64,000 nt of DNA from Prostheceraeus crozeri (Eukaryota > Platyhelminthes > Polycladida > Euryleptidae), in contig CAJQUW010016870.1 in assembly GCA_907163375.1 (NCBI GenBank), positions 1-64,000 on the forward strand, given 5' to 3'. Shown in pieces: positions 14,901 through 29,900 of this stretch. Each line of letters begins with the position of its first letter. Positions within the stretch are counted from its first letter, which is position 1. The translations under genes were made by a program, and so were the position numbers. The notes under the pieces are model-generated. The model was not told where the DNA came from. It was given only the letters and a program-made list of their open reading frames with translations, and searched no databases.

Positions 14901-17900
14901 TCCATGTTGCTAAATATGTGGATTGAATGATGATTAGTGCAGAAGAAATCGACGATTTAAATCGTAATTAATCGTCGTTCATTTAACATCCTTGTTATCT
15001 TCGCTGACTAAAATGCCAGCTACTTGTTCCTGTATGACGGCAGTGTTACTTATAGTGATAGGTAACCTGAAATGCTATAAATGGTCTGGATTGTGATTCA
15101 AAGCGGACATAATATTAGAATGCCACATAATTAACAACAACAATAGGCGATAAAGAGAATCACTGCGGCAATTCAAGACAATGATAGGCGTTGGCAGCAC
15201 GTGTTTGAATACAGAACTAGTTATAGCGGTATTGTAGAGGTGCTGCACACGTTCAGCATTGAATATCTTCGCAATTATATGATATCCCACGAAATTTACT
15301 TACTAAGCAAACCGGAAGCGTTACATCTTGTGGCTCAGTGCGTTATAAAACATGCTAATAATTTCTAATCAGGCAACAATATCAGCAGCAACAAGTATTT
15401 CTTATACTATCAGACAAATAACACTACATGCAGCAACACCAACACACGCTCTTCAATTTGAAAATTACTCTTTTCTACATATTGGGGAAACAGGCAAGTC
15501 TCTTTAAGGAGAGACTAATTGGACATCAGACAGAAAAATGAAAATAAAGTGGTGTCATTTCATTGTTAAGAACATGTTCATCAAAAACACAAAAAGGAAT
15601 ACATGAAAGTCTCCATATTGGATAAAATCGAAGGAAATTAAATTGAACGAAAAAATAGAAGAAATGAAATTTATAAGTCAATTGATGACCAATTATCCTT
15701 TTGGGTTGAACATGCAGCATGTTTTACAACGGTCACCTATATTTGACCCTAAATCTCCTGTCTCTGTGACCAGCATGGCTGCTAATTGACATAAAGAATC
15801 TGTTCATTGTTTTATCCCTTCTGTTTGCATGATACTATTGTGGTAATCCTGATAACTTACAAAGTTTTTTTCAATCTTGTACCATTTGAATTTGATATAT
15901 TTTTTGTATAATAATGATAATAAACGTATTATATTTCAAAAGCCTCAATACTGAGAATCATAAGGCCGATATTCAGAAAAAATTACACATTTAAAATAGA
16001 CAAGTCGAAAACAAAGATAACTGTCAGCATATTAGAACAGACCACGATTGAAGGCACGAATCATTGAAATAAAGAATGAGTGGTGCCTCATTTTAATTGT
16101 GCATTGCAGTATGCGAAGTGTTTGTGAGTAGAAAGATTTACCTCAGGAGCCAGGTAATTGAGTGGATGATCTTCATCAAACAATAAAGCTTCCAACAAAT
16201 TCATGGATGTACATAGGCGGCGATATTCCAAAGGCATAAAGTAATTGCATTGGCACCTCGACGAACCACAAATCATTCGATGGGCCCTGTTTTGAACGCT
16301 ATCAAGCCGCTTCGAAGATGCCCGCTAATATTAGCCAGGACTGGTGAAGCATACTCAATAATACTCCTGATAGAAGCATTATACACTAAAACCAGATCAT
16401 TTGTTGAAAGGAAAGGTTTCAACCTCCGCAAAACTGATAGACGCTGGGAAATCTTCTTCGTTGCGCTGAAAACATGTGTGTCCCACTTGAGAAATTCATC
16501 AACAATTACTTCTAGGAATTTCATTGTTGATGCCACAGGAATACCAGAGAGACTGTATAAACATGAATCATGCTGCATGTCTTTCTATTCCTGATGACCG
16601 ATAAGAGCGGCTGTTCCACTCCTATCCGAATCCGGTAGAAGAAACATTTGATAATATCTCCTTGATTACGACGCTCGCACAAACTATGAGCATTGAATAT
16701 CACGAAGCACTAAGACTCAGGAAGTGTCCCTGAATTTTCCCATGTTTCACATCACTTAGTTTCAGAGGTCTCCATTCATTCATCTAAGAATTCTTTCTTT
16801 CCTCAATCTTGGTCAATTGAAAGACGTATGATTATAATGTCTGATGGTTGTTGGATGAAATTGATCCCTAAAGTAAACTGTACTGACTGATTTAGACACG
16901 CAGAGCTTCACACAATGCAATTGAGGTAGGATTTCCTTGAATCGACTCGTCATGTCCATATTTCAACAACCTGCATCATCATTGGTCAGATTTACTTGGT
17001 TATACCGGTATATAAGTTGGCTGAATTATTTTTTCATGCCGGGAACCATGGTTTGATATGCTATCTCTTGATCTGTGTAAATGAAGAATTTATTCATGAA
17101 TGCACTAATTCTGAAGTCATGGAAATAAGTGTCATCGTGCAACCAACTTTAATTTTTCGATGACTGAGTTACTGAATGTTTCCCCTGGTAGGAGAAGGCA
17201 TATGAGATTTTGTGTCATTTTAGTAATCTACGATGACAAAATCATGCATCACTAGCCGTCTTCTCTTCGCAAGCAGCGTTACGGAAGAGGAAACATTGGG
17301 AAGAACCGCTTCTGCTTCCGTGTATTAGCTACTGAAATTCTTGCAACTTCGGTAATGGCCGTTATATAGGTCAATCGTTGCTTCGGTCGTTGGACATTGC
17401 TACAACAAGTCTCAAGAGTAAAGATCCCTTTCATCAAAGGAAAATGACAAATCAACAAGCGGAGTGCACAGGATCGATGAAAAGCCTGCAATCCCAAATG
17501 CCTGATCCAGATCTCACGTTAGGAAAGGAGACCAGACATGGCCATCACGTTGATTGAGTTAAGGCTGTAGAAATCAGTAGTCCTTTTGAGACGCGCACAG
17601 CTTTTCAGCTCGAATCCAAAGTTGTCAGATATAAGGACCTCTACTCATTCCTGCGATGAGAGAGTTTCAAAGTGAGCTTCTTGTGGTAGAGGTTAAAGCA
17701 CGAGGTTTCGTCGCAAAGAACGACTGTTCAACGCATTCATTCAAGCTATGGAGGAACTATCGCATTGAATTTTACTGCCGCCGTAACCAGGCCGGAATTA
17801 TGTATCCGCTTGTCGATATTGCGATGCCTTATCTGATAAATCGGTGTATCCCTGTCCCCAGAGAAAGTAGCACTTTAGGGGACGAAACTATTGTTTGTAT

Positions 17901-20900
17901 AGGAACAGTTCGACTGACGCCCTTTTTTGTCCACTTGCTCCTTAGAGGAGTTTTCTATGCCAGTGAGTGGATAGAATTTCACAGGCCGAATATTTGAGTC
18001 TGGCGGATTGAAAGGAGGGAGGAGCGGTAGGATGAAACGCTTAAAACACGGGGCTATTTTAAAAAACGAGAGTAGGCTAAGAGCCATCCATATGCTGTAC
18101 TATAATAAAATATGCATATTTGATTACAAGTGGTTCTTTGTATTTGTAATAATAAATTATAAGTATATTATATACAGAAATATGTATATAAAATTCTTTT
18201 GTTCATATAAAAAGAAAAATCACTGAATGTTAAAATACACAGTGGGTCTTTAACAGATAGCTGATGGTCCACAATTATCGAGAAGAGATTGATTTCTGGC
18301 GGTTATCCTATGATGGAAATCATTAAATAATAATAATAGTATCTATATTGGCTCACTACTTTACAGAATCGGTGAACTTTACAAATAGTGCGATGACAAT
18401 ATTCAAAAGACAAAAGAAGATTCAGGTTACCTCAAGACAACGGAAGTTTATAAAATTGAAATAAAAAGTGATTACAAAAGATGTCTGTATACAAAACTTG
18501 ATAAAAGAATTTTTAAAACGGCAAGTTCTTGCTGGAGATGGAAGCAATGCACATGTACGTCGAGTAGAGATAGAACGACTAGGACGCAAACAAAATATTT
18601 CACGGAGAGTATGACATTCATTTGTAGAAATACGTTGAAACAACTTCTGACAACTATTATTCGCAGACTGTATAACATCATCACCATTCTGTTGTACACG
18701 CCAATGATCTTAAAAATTCTGCGCTCAACACGTAAAATATCGTTTAACAAATAATCAGATGAATTGCAAAAAAGATGCAAACCTATATGTCAGAATAGAG
18801 CGAATAAAAGATACGGAAAAGGTTTGAACAGTAATTCGAATAATTTTGACAACAGTGAGTATTCCTTTTAATAATTTTGACAACAGTGAGTATTCCTTTT
18901 ATCAACGATGTGCACGCAGACTAATCAAGTTAGAATGGAAATAGTCATTTTTAAAACTAGTCTTCTTTTTTAGATCTGTTTTTGTCACATAATGAAGTCG
19001 AAGGCAAGATACATAACTATTTCATTTGCACAGAATATTGAATGTGGCTCTTCTTCTTCGTGCAACGGCAATAATTATGTGTTTCACGAAAAAATTAGTT
19101 TGTGAGTTGACATGTAGCCTAATTTATGTTGTTCCATCATGCAATGTAATTTATCCTCTCAGTTCTACATTGACGAAACTCTATACACATGGCTGTATAT
19201 TTTATCAACATATTATCTTGTTTTAATGACATTTTTCTATTAACATTTTACCTGAAATTTCATTTATAACCATTCAATTTTGAAGCGAGGTCTTTCAAAG
19301 ATCGTCAAGTCTGTCTCACTGATACCAAGGTGCATTTCAGTTCATCCTAGTTTAGAATTAGTGATGAGTTATTATGCGAGCCCTGTTCCGCGCTGATTTT
19401 CATCCTTGACAACGGGACAGTCGAAATTTTGGATATTTCGTTGTATTATCATGTTCTTTGGCTTGCTTTAGTCGGGAAATTGCGTCGAACAGGAGCATTT
19501 GGCCCTGAAAAAAGAGGCGACTGAATGGACCGTATGTGACCAAATCTGCATCTATGGTTATACAATGCACGATTCGTGATCGATCTCATGGCAGAATCAT
19601 GTTAGAATTGGATTCGATTTCAAATTCATCTTAGGGGATTGCGCAAAAAATATTGAAATTTATGAGAGAAATGATATTGCGTTGTGTATACTAGTGATGA
19701 ACTCCATGCAGAATGTTGAAAATTATTTTTCAGTTCCAAATCAATGTTAACTTTTTCCGCCGGCAGTCGCTTGCATAAGATAGTCAACATTTTTTTATAC
19801 ATCAGAACGTTTTCATTACTCATGGAATGGTTTGAAATTGAAGCTTGAAGGTGTGCGAGTATACCGTTAGTACGTTTCACTTGGATTGTAAACCAGTCAG
19901 AGTACTCACTTGCCATGATTCAGTCACATCACTTTGGCTTTAATCAGCTACTTGAACATGCAATACATGTATTTCATTGACTTCAGATTGAACTTGAACT
20001 TTTCCAATATTTGTGTCAAAATGCAGAGGGAATGATATCATTCCAATAGGTTGTAGTGCGTCATTAATGCACTTCTTTTATGAAGATCAAAGACACTTGA
20101 CTTTTTGATCATGTCAAATTTGACCTCTTCTGTTTGCCTCTCCATGTCGCCTGTCACACGTTCAGAAAACACAAAGTTCAAATTTCATTACTTTCGTTCC
20201 AATATTGCTGTTCCATTTGTTAGCGTTTGCATCTGTACTTCTATATCAACAGGGGCCTATAGCATGATTGAAAAGTAGAAAAATAAAGTAAGTTCTTATC
20301 AGCATCGTTTACTTATGTACTGTACACGTATGTCATCTAATGACAAAGAATGCCGATTCAACTGTAGTCAATCAAGTTTGTTGTGGGATATTTTTATTGA
20401 CGAACAAGAACATTTGGCGGTCTGATTTTGATTTCATTTTCTTCGTTCACTTCCAAAGAAAAGTGAATCGGTAAAAAAAATAACCACTGGCCTTAGATGT
20501 CACTTATCTTAGTGTTGTATAATGGAAATATTTTCTACATACGGTAGAGACAAAATTCAGTTCTTCAATGTGAAAATAGTCAATGGTTGACTTATTTATA
20601 TTTCAATGTGCTTCATATTTTTGTTGTCGATACATCGCATTTGTAAACCCGTCAACGATTATGGACTTTAAGCAAGATGTTTTCTGTGAAATTTTGAAGC
20701 ACTAGTTAAACAGCATGCTTCGCTTGCCATCATAGAGTCTTCATGCGGGTAAATCTAAGGTCAGAAATAAGAACGTTTTTCCGTAAGTAGCTTCTCCCAC
20801 CTGCATACAAAGTTCACTTTGAAAACAAATCTTCAGATTGTCTCTGCAAATGTTTACACATAGTTGCACATTTAAAATTCTGTTTTGTGTGATTTTTCCT

Positions 20901-23900
20901 GCTATAATTCACAGGCTGTTCAGTTATCTGTGATGAAATTTCAGCCAAGTTTTAGTTTAAAGATTGTCACTGATTGTCATTGAAAAGACTAGAAAGTAAT
21001 TTTTGAACCATAAATCAGTGTTTTAATCTTTTCTTTATATATTTTATCATGTACTTCCATGTTTTATTAAAAGCTGAATTTAAATGGTGTAATACTAAAT
21101 ATCAAGCAATAAGTGATCGCAACACAATTTCCCGCCCAAAATTTGATTACGCATGAAAGCATTCATTGTGAGACTGAGAACTTGCTGAAAGTCTAGAAGA
21201 AATTTGATTCAGTCAATTGTTTATATACTGAATGTGTTAATTGAGTAGAGGACGAGTCTCGAAGGTGCCTTTGGAATTCGGTAGGAAGGACATGCGGACT
21301 ACATTTATCACAACGCTCCATTTAAACTCTGACTGTGTTAGCGCTGTCGTAGTCTCCCAATGTGTAGTAATGGCTTTAGAGCTTCATCATGGTTTTCATT
21401 ATTAAGTCATGAAGATTGAGCCTTTGTGTCCAACGCACGAATGTTCGCGCCTTTCTCCTTCGTTTAGGGACATTTGTTGGAACTCAATATCTTCAAGACT
21501 CAAGACTTCCTTTATATGCAACTATAGTTTATTTCCCTATTTTTGTCACTAGATTTTTACATGCAGCTTAATGTCTTTTGCACTTCTATCATTTCAGGTA
21601 TGATTTTGTTCATTCTGTGAATTTACAAACTTAATTACAAGTCAGTAAAGATTGCTATCTCTGAAAAAATATTTCTGCTTATTAAAGAAAGTCATGACAT
21701 TGTGCGAATTTTCTTTGCTTTTATCGTGCTCACTTTTTGATCAATCTGTATAGTGGAGTTATAATTCGCAAACATAACTTTTCGTACTTTTTTTACGCGT
21801 GAGATGCGTGTATGTCTGATTAGCTATATGTTTGCTCTTCTAACGCCTTCTTTTAGTAAACAGAACATTTGCTTCCTGTGAACATGGTTCATTTCAACTT
21901 TCAGTTCTTCAGTACTCATGGACAATTGAAATGATTCATCTATGCCACTTCAAATACCAGCTGACTTTTGAATTCAGCAAACCTATTTCGTTACATCGTT
22001 TTTTAAATTAAAAAATGCAAAAGGAGGATGTCAAATAAAAAATGTCTGTGGTATTAACTCAGATTTATCAAATTTACACTGAATCCCTTTCGAACTTCCA
22101 CCATCAAATTGCTGATGCACATGTAGATTGTACATTTACATGTATATGACAATCCTACTGAACAGGGTGATTCAAATTAAATGGCCCTATCTTTTATTAA
22201 AGTGCTACAGATCAATGAAAATCCAACCACTTTTTAAATGAGATGTATCATTTTAAACCCTAGAGTCTCAACAGCAACTCTATGGGTGTCAAAACTACAT
22301 AGATATGTTAACTTCGACGATATCCAACGGTTTTGAATTTGAAAAGTTTTCCTAGTTTTACATATTAATATATGATGTATGCAATAGTTTGAACAGTTGA
22401 TCTGTGAATTTATGCTAAGATGAAGCTGTCTGTGTCTACAAGAAATTTCCTGTGGAAGTCAGTTGAGGTGCTAAATGGGTTCATGGTAGCTGGAGTAGCT
22501 GTAAAGTAGCGAAATACTTAAAAGAAAGTGAGCATTCTGAAATAAGTGCAATGAGTTTTGACTCCATCTTTTTCTGTGCGAATTATGCTTCAACAAAAGA
22601 GAACTTATCAAAAAATAGAGGGTTTCATTGTGGATACACAATGGTTTGGTGATTGAGGTTTCATATCTTTTGGCATCATTTCCAACTTATCTTATGTACT
22701 TTACATAAATATTATTGATTTAAATGGAAGTGACAATTGTGTTACTATCTAAAGTAACCAAAAGACTAAGATAATATCACGTTTGTGTATACGGGTAACC
22801 TTAAGTGGCCTTATGCACAATGCGGGTGTTCTTATGTCGGTGGTGATCTTACAGGACTTGGTTTGGGTCCTTACGAATAAATTATTAATATATTATTCTT
22901 TTTCCTCCATCGAGTCGAGAATCGAGACAAGTCCTATAGATGTTTACGTAGATTAGAATTCTAATCCTATCTTCCATTATTTTTCTGTGATCTGAATTAT
23001 AAAGATTGTAGTCTAAACTGCAACAAAGTTCAGAAAAATTGAGTTGGCATCAATCTGAACATGAATACGGGGCGCGTCTAAAGACCACAAATACGCCACA
23101 AATACAGTCTTACTGTTAGAAATAGAAGCTCCTATTGCCGCAGGTACACTTAAACTAACATATGCATACAGTACAATCAATGCAAATTTGAATCAACTTG
23201 AGGATTGACTTCCCCAACATATTCCTTTTCCTACAAATAGATTGCAACACACCTTTCCATTGCCGACCCTGTTTCGGCTGATCTAAACAGCGCTTTTGTG
23301 TCAATGTAGAATTTTAAAATATAGACATGATTTCTGCAGTTTAACCACAAACTTGAAAGTTTATGTAGCGATACTCAATGCAATCTGTGGGAAAAGGAAT
23401 GTGTTGGGTAGTCTTTGTGGCAATTCATTCAAATTTGCATTGATTGTAAGCGACTGTATAAGTGTACTTGTGGCAATGGCAACAATAGCTTCTGCTTCTA
23501 ACAAGAAGAATGTATTTGTGGCAGGTTTGTTGCTTCTGAGTCAATCCTGCTATATCTGTGGCAGGGAAAATGCATTTGTGGCGTATTTGTGGTATTTAAA
23601 CGCCCCATGAATACGGTTACACATCAATCCTCTCACAATGAGATGAAAGGGGATGTGATTAATTTCGTGCATGACGTCACTCACTAGAGTGACATCATGA
23701 AAATGAAGCGAGAGTAACTCTAGTGCGATGTTAAGGCTAGGCTAGTACTAGGTAAGCCATGTAAATCTCTTTCGTTTAGCTTTTAATATTTCCGCTAGCT
23801 GGGGTTGGAAGACTGACAGCTTTTCTCCACTCATCTGTTCTTCACAAGCGACTCATGAATTCTCATGTTCATTGTTATTCTATTGAAAACTGCTGACATC

Positions 23901-26900
23901 TCATTCATGAACTAATTAATTTCTAAAGCGAAACGATGTTGGATGTGATGCAGCTATATTACCAATATCGGTATTGGATAGCGAGAGCTGGAAGTCGAAG
24001 TTGTCAATAATATGTTAGTTTTCGTCCTAGTCGCAACTTTGGAGCGAAAACCTGGTGCATTGGGCTGCAATATTCCCATATAGCTGGACATGTCGAGTAG
24101 GAAAATCTGATTAATTTATTTTTCTTGAAAATGATTTCAGTAGTACTATTTACATCATGCAATACAGCACAAAGTGCACAAATAGGAATCTCTTCACGTA
24201 GTAGTTGCTGCGCCCGATAAGTGAATCGACAAGACTTTTAGCAACTCATTCAATGATGACAGGAAACGGGGACAGTTATGGCATGACATCAAAGACATGA
24301 TTAGTTATGATATGATCATGAATAATTTTTCTAATCACTAATTATTTCATTTAATTAGGCACACCACACTGTTTCCTAAACCAAGCAAGTGTCTCGGCTG
24401 ACCAAGTGAGTAAGTTCAGTAATCAATTGACTGAGCTTAAGCAGCTTACGGTTAAATTTGATGAAAATAAGCAATAAAAATAATAAAAGAGCTTTTCGGG
24501 TTGTGCAACGATTTAGGAAACGGACTGTATGACACTTCCAAGCATCATCCTGTGTACATTATGCATATTGTGTTCCTTGTAACAAAGTACTTTCCGATCT
24601 GGTCTCATGACGTATATTGCATTTCGTTGAAGTCACTGAACAAGAAGTACACTGAAGTAAGATGTACCAGGGCTCGCTCATTCACTGCTCAATGTGATCC
24701 TGATATAACAAAAGATCTAAATTATTCTGTTTTGAGTATTTTAAGAATAATCCATTACTACTTATTATAATATAAGTACAGCTATTAATTATTCATATGA
24801 TGAGGCAGAAACAAAATAACAATTTATGCGAATTTGTCCTGGTTCGTGCATGCATATTCCCGGGAATGGGGAAATACTAATTTGCTATTTCCCGGAATGT
24901 CCGGGATTCCGGGTAAAATTCTAAAAATTTCTGCGTTGAGGTAGCATTTACCAAAATGTTGCAGTATTATTCTTGGCATAATTATTGAAGAGTATGAAAA
25001 TATTGCATGGCAATCAGAGCATGATTTAGAATTTTGGCGTAAGATTTCATATCATTTGTCTAATTTAGTCTATTTCATTGTGACGACATGGTCATATGCT
25101 AGAATTCGCCCATTAGAATCACCCCGGGTTAAAGCGAAATGATATTATTCAACGAATACACAACTAACTTCTCACACGTACATGAACATGTTGTGATACT
25201 ACCGTTTTTAACTGTATTGTTGTGAAAAATGAAGCATATATCTGTGATCAATGCCACAAATTGGAACAGGTAATGATGAAATGAAACAGATTTACTGCGC
25301 CCATCAGCGATGCGAAGGAGCTGGTTCCGATAACTTCACAACGGAACCACTGTTGTGTGTAAACTTCAATAATCTCACTGTAAGAAATGATGGTTCCACC
25401 AACTTCACGTACGTTTACCCATGATTATGGATATACGCTCCCGGGAAATAGGTACTTTGAAATAATCGGGAATTCCCGGAACCGAATTTCCTGGGAAGAG
25501 ACCCTATGCGCAAGTCAATTCGTCTGATAGATGATGCTGACCTCACTTCACATATGGCATCTCTCCGTGCACTCCTGAGTAGCCTCCGGTCTTCTTCTCC
25601 ATCAGTCTCTTTTTCGGCTTTACTTAATCTGTTACTCTCTTGCCAAATCCATGAGCGGTGATGACTGCAAGCATCCATGCTGAATTATTTCGCCTCGTTG
25701 TCACACTGAGTAAATGTTGTGGAAAAAGCTTATTTGGTGCTTTCAACATCTGTGCCACTTCGCTCCATGTAGAACTAATGGATTTACTTTTTGAAGATCT
25801 TTCGACTTAACAATTCTTTTCTTCTGTTGCTCTTTTGGGTGTTTGTTATTATCATCATTCTCAGTATTTCTGCTTATAGGTTTATGAGTTATGCATTGTT
25901 TTTTATGAGTTCTACTCTTGTCTACTTCTGTGTCTCTGCGCCCTGAACAGATTTTACTACGGCCTTTTTTATATACTTACTTTGATTTATATGTCTATCA
26001 ATAGATACCTCTAATTCATTTTTAGAAGTATAATTATGAATAAATATGCTGCTTTCAATAACTTATCAATAATGCTAATTATCTTTTCTCAATTTGTGCA
26101 AAAAAATATTCGATTTATCGGTGTATTTTTTCATGATTGCTTTTCGTCTTCAGATTCTCGCGAAGTTCGCTTGTGGAATGCATAAACCAAATAAACAAAC
26201 AATATTGCCACTCGATGCTGTGGATGAGCTTTATGATAATCTGTCGGTAAAGAAAATGTGAGTATTTTGCTTTTAATTTTAGTGAATTATATGGTGAAGA
26301 ATCAATCGTGAGCAAACGTATTTTCTTTACTTTTGGATTTCGAGCTCATAAACACTCCCGTGAAGCAGAGCACGAATTGCTGTCTTATTGAGTTACGGAC
26401 ACAGTTATTTTTGTAAATGACTAGTGCTTGCTTTTGAGGAAGGTTGGTATTTAATTTGTCAGCACTACACAGAATGGCTACACCGCTGATGCTATATATA
26501 TCTTCTTTTGCTGATCCATAAAATTTGTTTCATCACAATTTCTTCATTATTGTGATGAATATTATTTCTTTTGATCTTACCTTACCTTATTGCTTGTCAT
26601 TTTAATCACATCGGGTTTACGTACTTTTCGGTCGTTTGATTTGGTGATTACGGAAGATCTATTTATATCCAGTTGGCCATTACCGTTGATGACATTATGT
26701 TGGTGATGTGAATCTAGTTTGTAACAGGGATGTGGAGTCGGAGTCCCGGAGTCCTATCATTTCTGCTGGAGTCGGAGTCGCAGTCCTATCAAATGATAGG
26801 ACTCCAGCCTCCGGCCTATAACTAGACCCGAAACAAAAAAATATTAATCCACGTCGAGTTGAGTGACGAATTATTTATCCTCGTGGAGCCGAGTCGCATC

Positions 26901-29900
26901 CATCCAACTTGAAACGACATTTGATAAACTTTCATCGAAAATGATAGATAATTGATACATCAGTGATCACTAAAAATAGGTTCAGGTAAGCCTTTAATGA
27001 TCTATGATGTAAGTTACCAGTTCTTTTTAAAAATAACTAGGCTGTATATACTTGCCGGAGTCCTATCAACCCCCGGAGTCGGAGTCCTATCAAAATGATA
27101 GGACTCCGCATCCCTGGTTTGTAATGACTGGACGACCTGGCAAATAGATTAACGATCAGGTGTAACCCCATTTTCGATATTTCTCACGTATATCTTCATG
27201 TTCAGTAGAACTGGAAAAAATTTGAATGTACGAACATGCTACGCCTGCAGAATGTTTATAGGAGCTTAAGTTTGAAAGGCAGACATTGATTTTTCTAAAA
27301 TTGTTTGTGCTGTATTTCCTTATTTGACAAAAAGTGTTTCGTCGAACCAATAATATTATTATATCCTATTTTGCAATCTACACTGAAAGCAGTTATCACT
27401 CCACGGAACCATTATCAGACACCATCAAAAACGGGCACGTCTAAATACCACAAATACGGTACAGATGCATATCAACCGCCACAGATACAGCACGATTGAC
27501 ACAGAAGCAACAAATCCTGCCACAAATAGTCTTACTGTTAGAAATAGAAGCTCCTGTTGCCGCAGGTACACTTAAACTAACATATGCATACAGTACAATC
27601 AATGCAAATTTAAATCAACTTGAAGATTGACACAAAGACTTCCCCAACATATTCCTTTTCCTACAAATAGATTGCAACACACCTTTCCATTGCCGACCCT
27701 GTTTCGGCTGATCTGAACAGCGCTTTTGTGTCAATGCAGAATTTTAAAATATAGACATGATTTCTGCAGTTTAAGCACAAACTGGAAAGTTTATGTGGCG
27801 ATACTCAATGCATTTATGTGCGTTGTAATCTATTTGTGGAAAAGGAATGTGTTGGGTAGTCTTTGTGGCAATCTTCAAATTCATTTAAATTTGCTTTGAT
27901 TGTAAGTGACTGTATAAGTGTACTTGTGGCAATAATAGCTTCTACTTCTAACAGGAAGAATATATTTGTGGCAGGATTTGTTGCTTCTGAGTCAATCCTG
28001 CTGTATCTGTAGCAGGGAAAATGCATTTGTGGCGTATTTGTGTTGCATTTGTGGTATTTAGACGCGCCCATCAAAAGCTACATGCTCCTTCATCTGTTAA
28101 GTGTGCGTGAACGTGATACGCAACATGTCAGGATAATCATAGACTTTCTGTGAAGTTCAACGTCATTATATTTTAGTCAATGATTGATATCAGACCGATC
28201 AGTGACAAATCCGACAAGGAGGACAAAATAATCATTTCTTTGTCTTCAGATATCTTAATATTATTTTTATGAATCTTGCTTAACTATTTTCCTCATGTCT
28301 GAAACAAAACTCTGCACTGTATACCGCATTTCTTTGAATATGAGACGCCCTTGAATAAGGGACGCCCATGAATAAGAGACGCATGTACAAAAAATAGACT
28401 GCTATAGACATACTACATGCAGGCTACTGTAATGTGGTAGCTACATCCGCCTGAGCGATTATTAGGCCTACTTATCTTAGTAAAATAAGTCGGTCTACTA
28501 GTAAATACCGGGTACCATGACCAATATTGCATAATATATAAGGCTTCTTGTTGTTGTACATGCAGTACATGCATGTTGTACATACGTACATGCAGGCCTA
28601 CTTAAGGTTACTTCATCTACCATTTAAGGAGGCATTACACGGTAGCTTCCTTTGCATTTGGAGTCATGTACCGGTCGGTAACTTTTGCTGTAAATACTAC
28701 TTGATTATCGATATTTTCGTTTCGGTAAATTCAGATCTAGTCTACATGTATAGTGGCCAACATGTACTGGTATATGAATGTACAGTATTAGATGAGTCTA
28801 CAAGATATGCTGCTACAAACCATAAAACTCCTTTAATTTCCAAAATATCTGAATTATGATAAAGCGTATATATGTAAGAAAAATTACTGGCAAAATTTGC
28901 CCATGACATAGGCCTAAGTTAGGAATGCAAAGGTTACCTAAGAGAACAGTAGCAAAAAACTAAGACATCTTTTTCTAATGAAAGAATGAAAACTTGAACA
29001 TTTGATAAATAAGAGACGCCCTTGAATAAGAGACGCCCCTGAATAAGAGACGCATCAATCAGGGATCTGAAAAAATAAGAGACGCGTCTCTTATTCAAGG
29101 AAATACGGTATCTTCATTTTGCTGTTTTTCATAACACAATCATAGCACCAACTTAAGATAGCACAAAATCATTAATTAAATTGTATAAAAACCTTGCATT
29201 TTCTCCATTTTTCCAATTTATTTTATGTTTATTTTCAGACCGGACATCTTTTCTTCGATGATGTAAAAAATCTTATCCATGTCATCTTACTCAGAAGGCT
29301 ATTGAATTTAAAAATTGTTTGTATGTGTGATCCACAACTTTCTTCTCTTTGTGTTCTGATTAGCCTTCATCAATTGATTGGTGAATTGAATTGTTTGTGT
29401 TGACATAGGATAACTTTTTTGTAAAAATCACATTTTTCTTTCTTAGTTTCTTCTTTCCTCAATTATATGAAAATCACATTGAAATACAGACGGAAATATG
29501 TCAGAACATTGAGCACATAGTAAGGTCGCAAAAGATAAAGGCAAATAGGCTATGTGTTACTGATGATCACAAATGCTCCTAATGACGGCACATAATTGCA
29601 CATGTGAATGGTCCAAATGAGATGCCTCTTCTCGGGTGATGAGAGCACTTGGATGAGATGGTTGTGAGCGGACGAAAAAGATGAGTCTGGCATTATTTGA
29701 TGAATTGCATTATAACATTCATGGAGATCAACACAAAATAGACGAAGAGTAACTACATGTCGTCTCTGCCCTCACACGGGTGATCCATGACAGATGAAGT
29801 TAGAGACATGAGCCTTTAGGTAGAAACTTTTAGTGATCAAATTACTTTATGGACGTGGTTTGTCATCCAATATTTACAGGCAAGGAAATCAACAATGGTG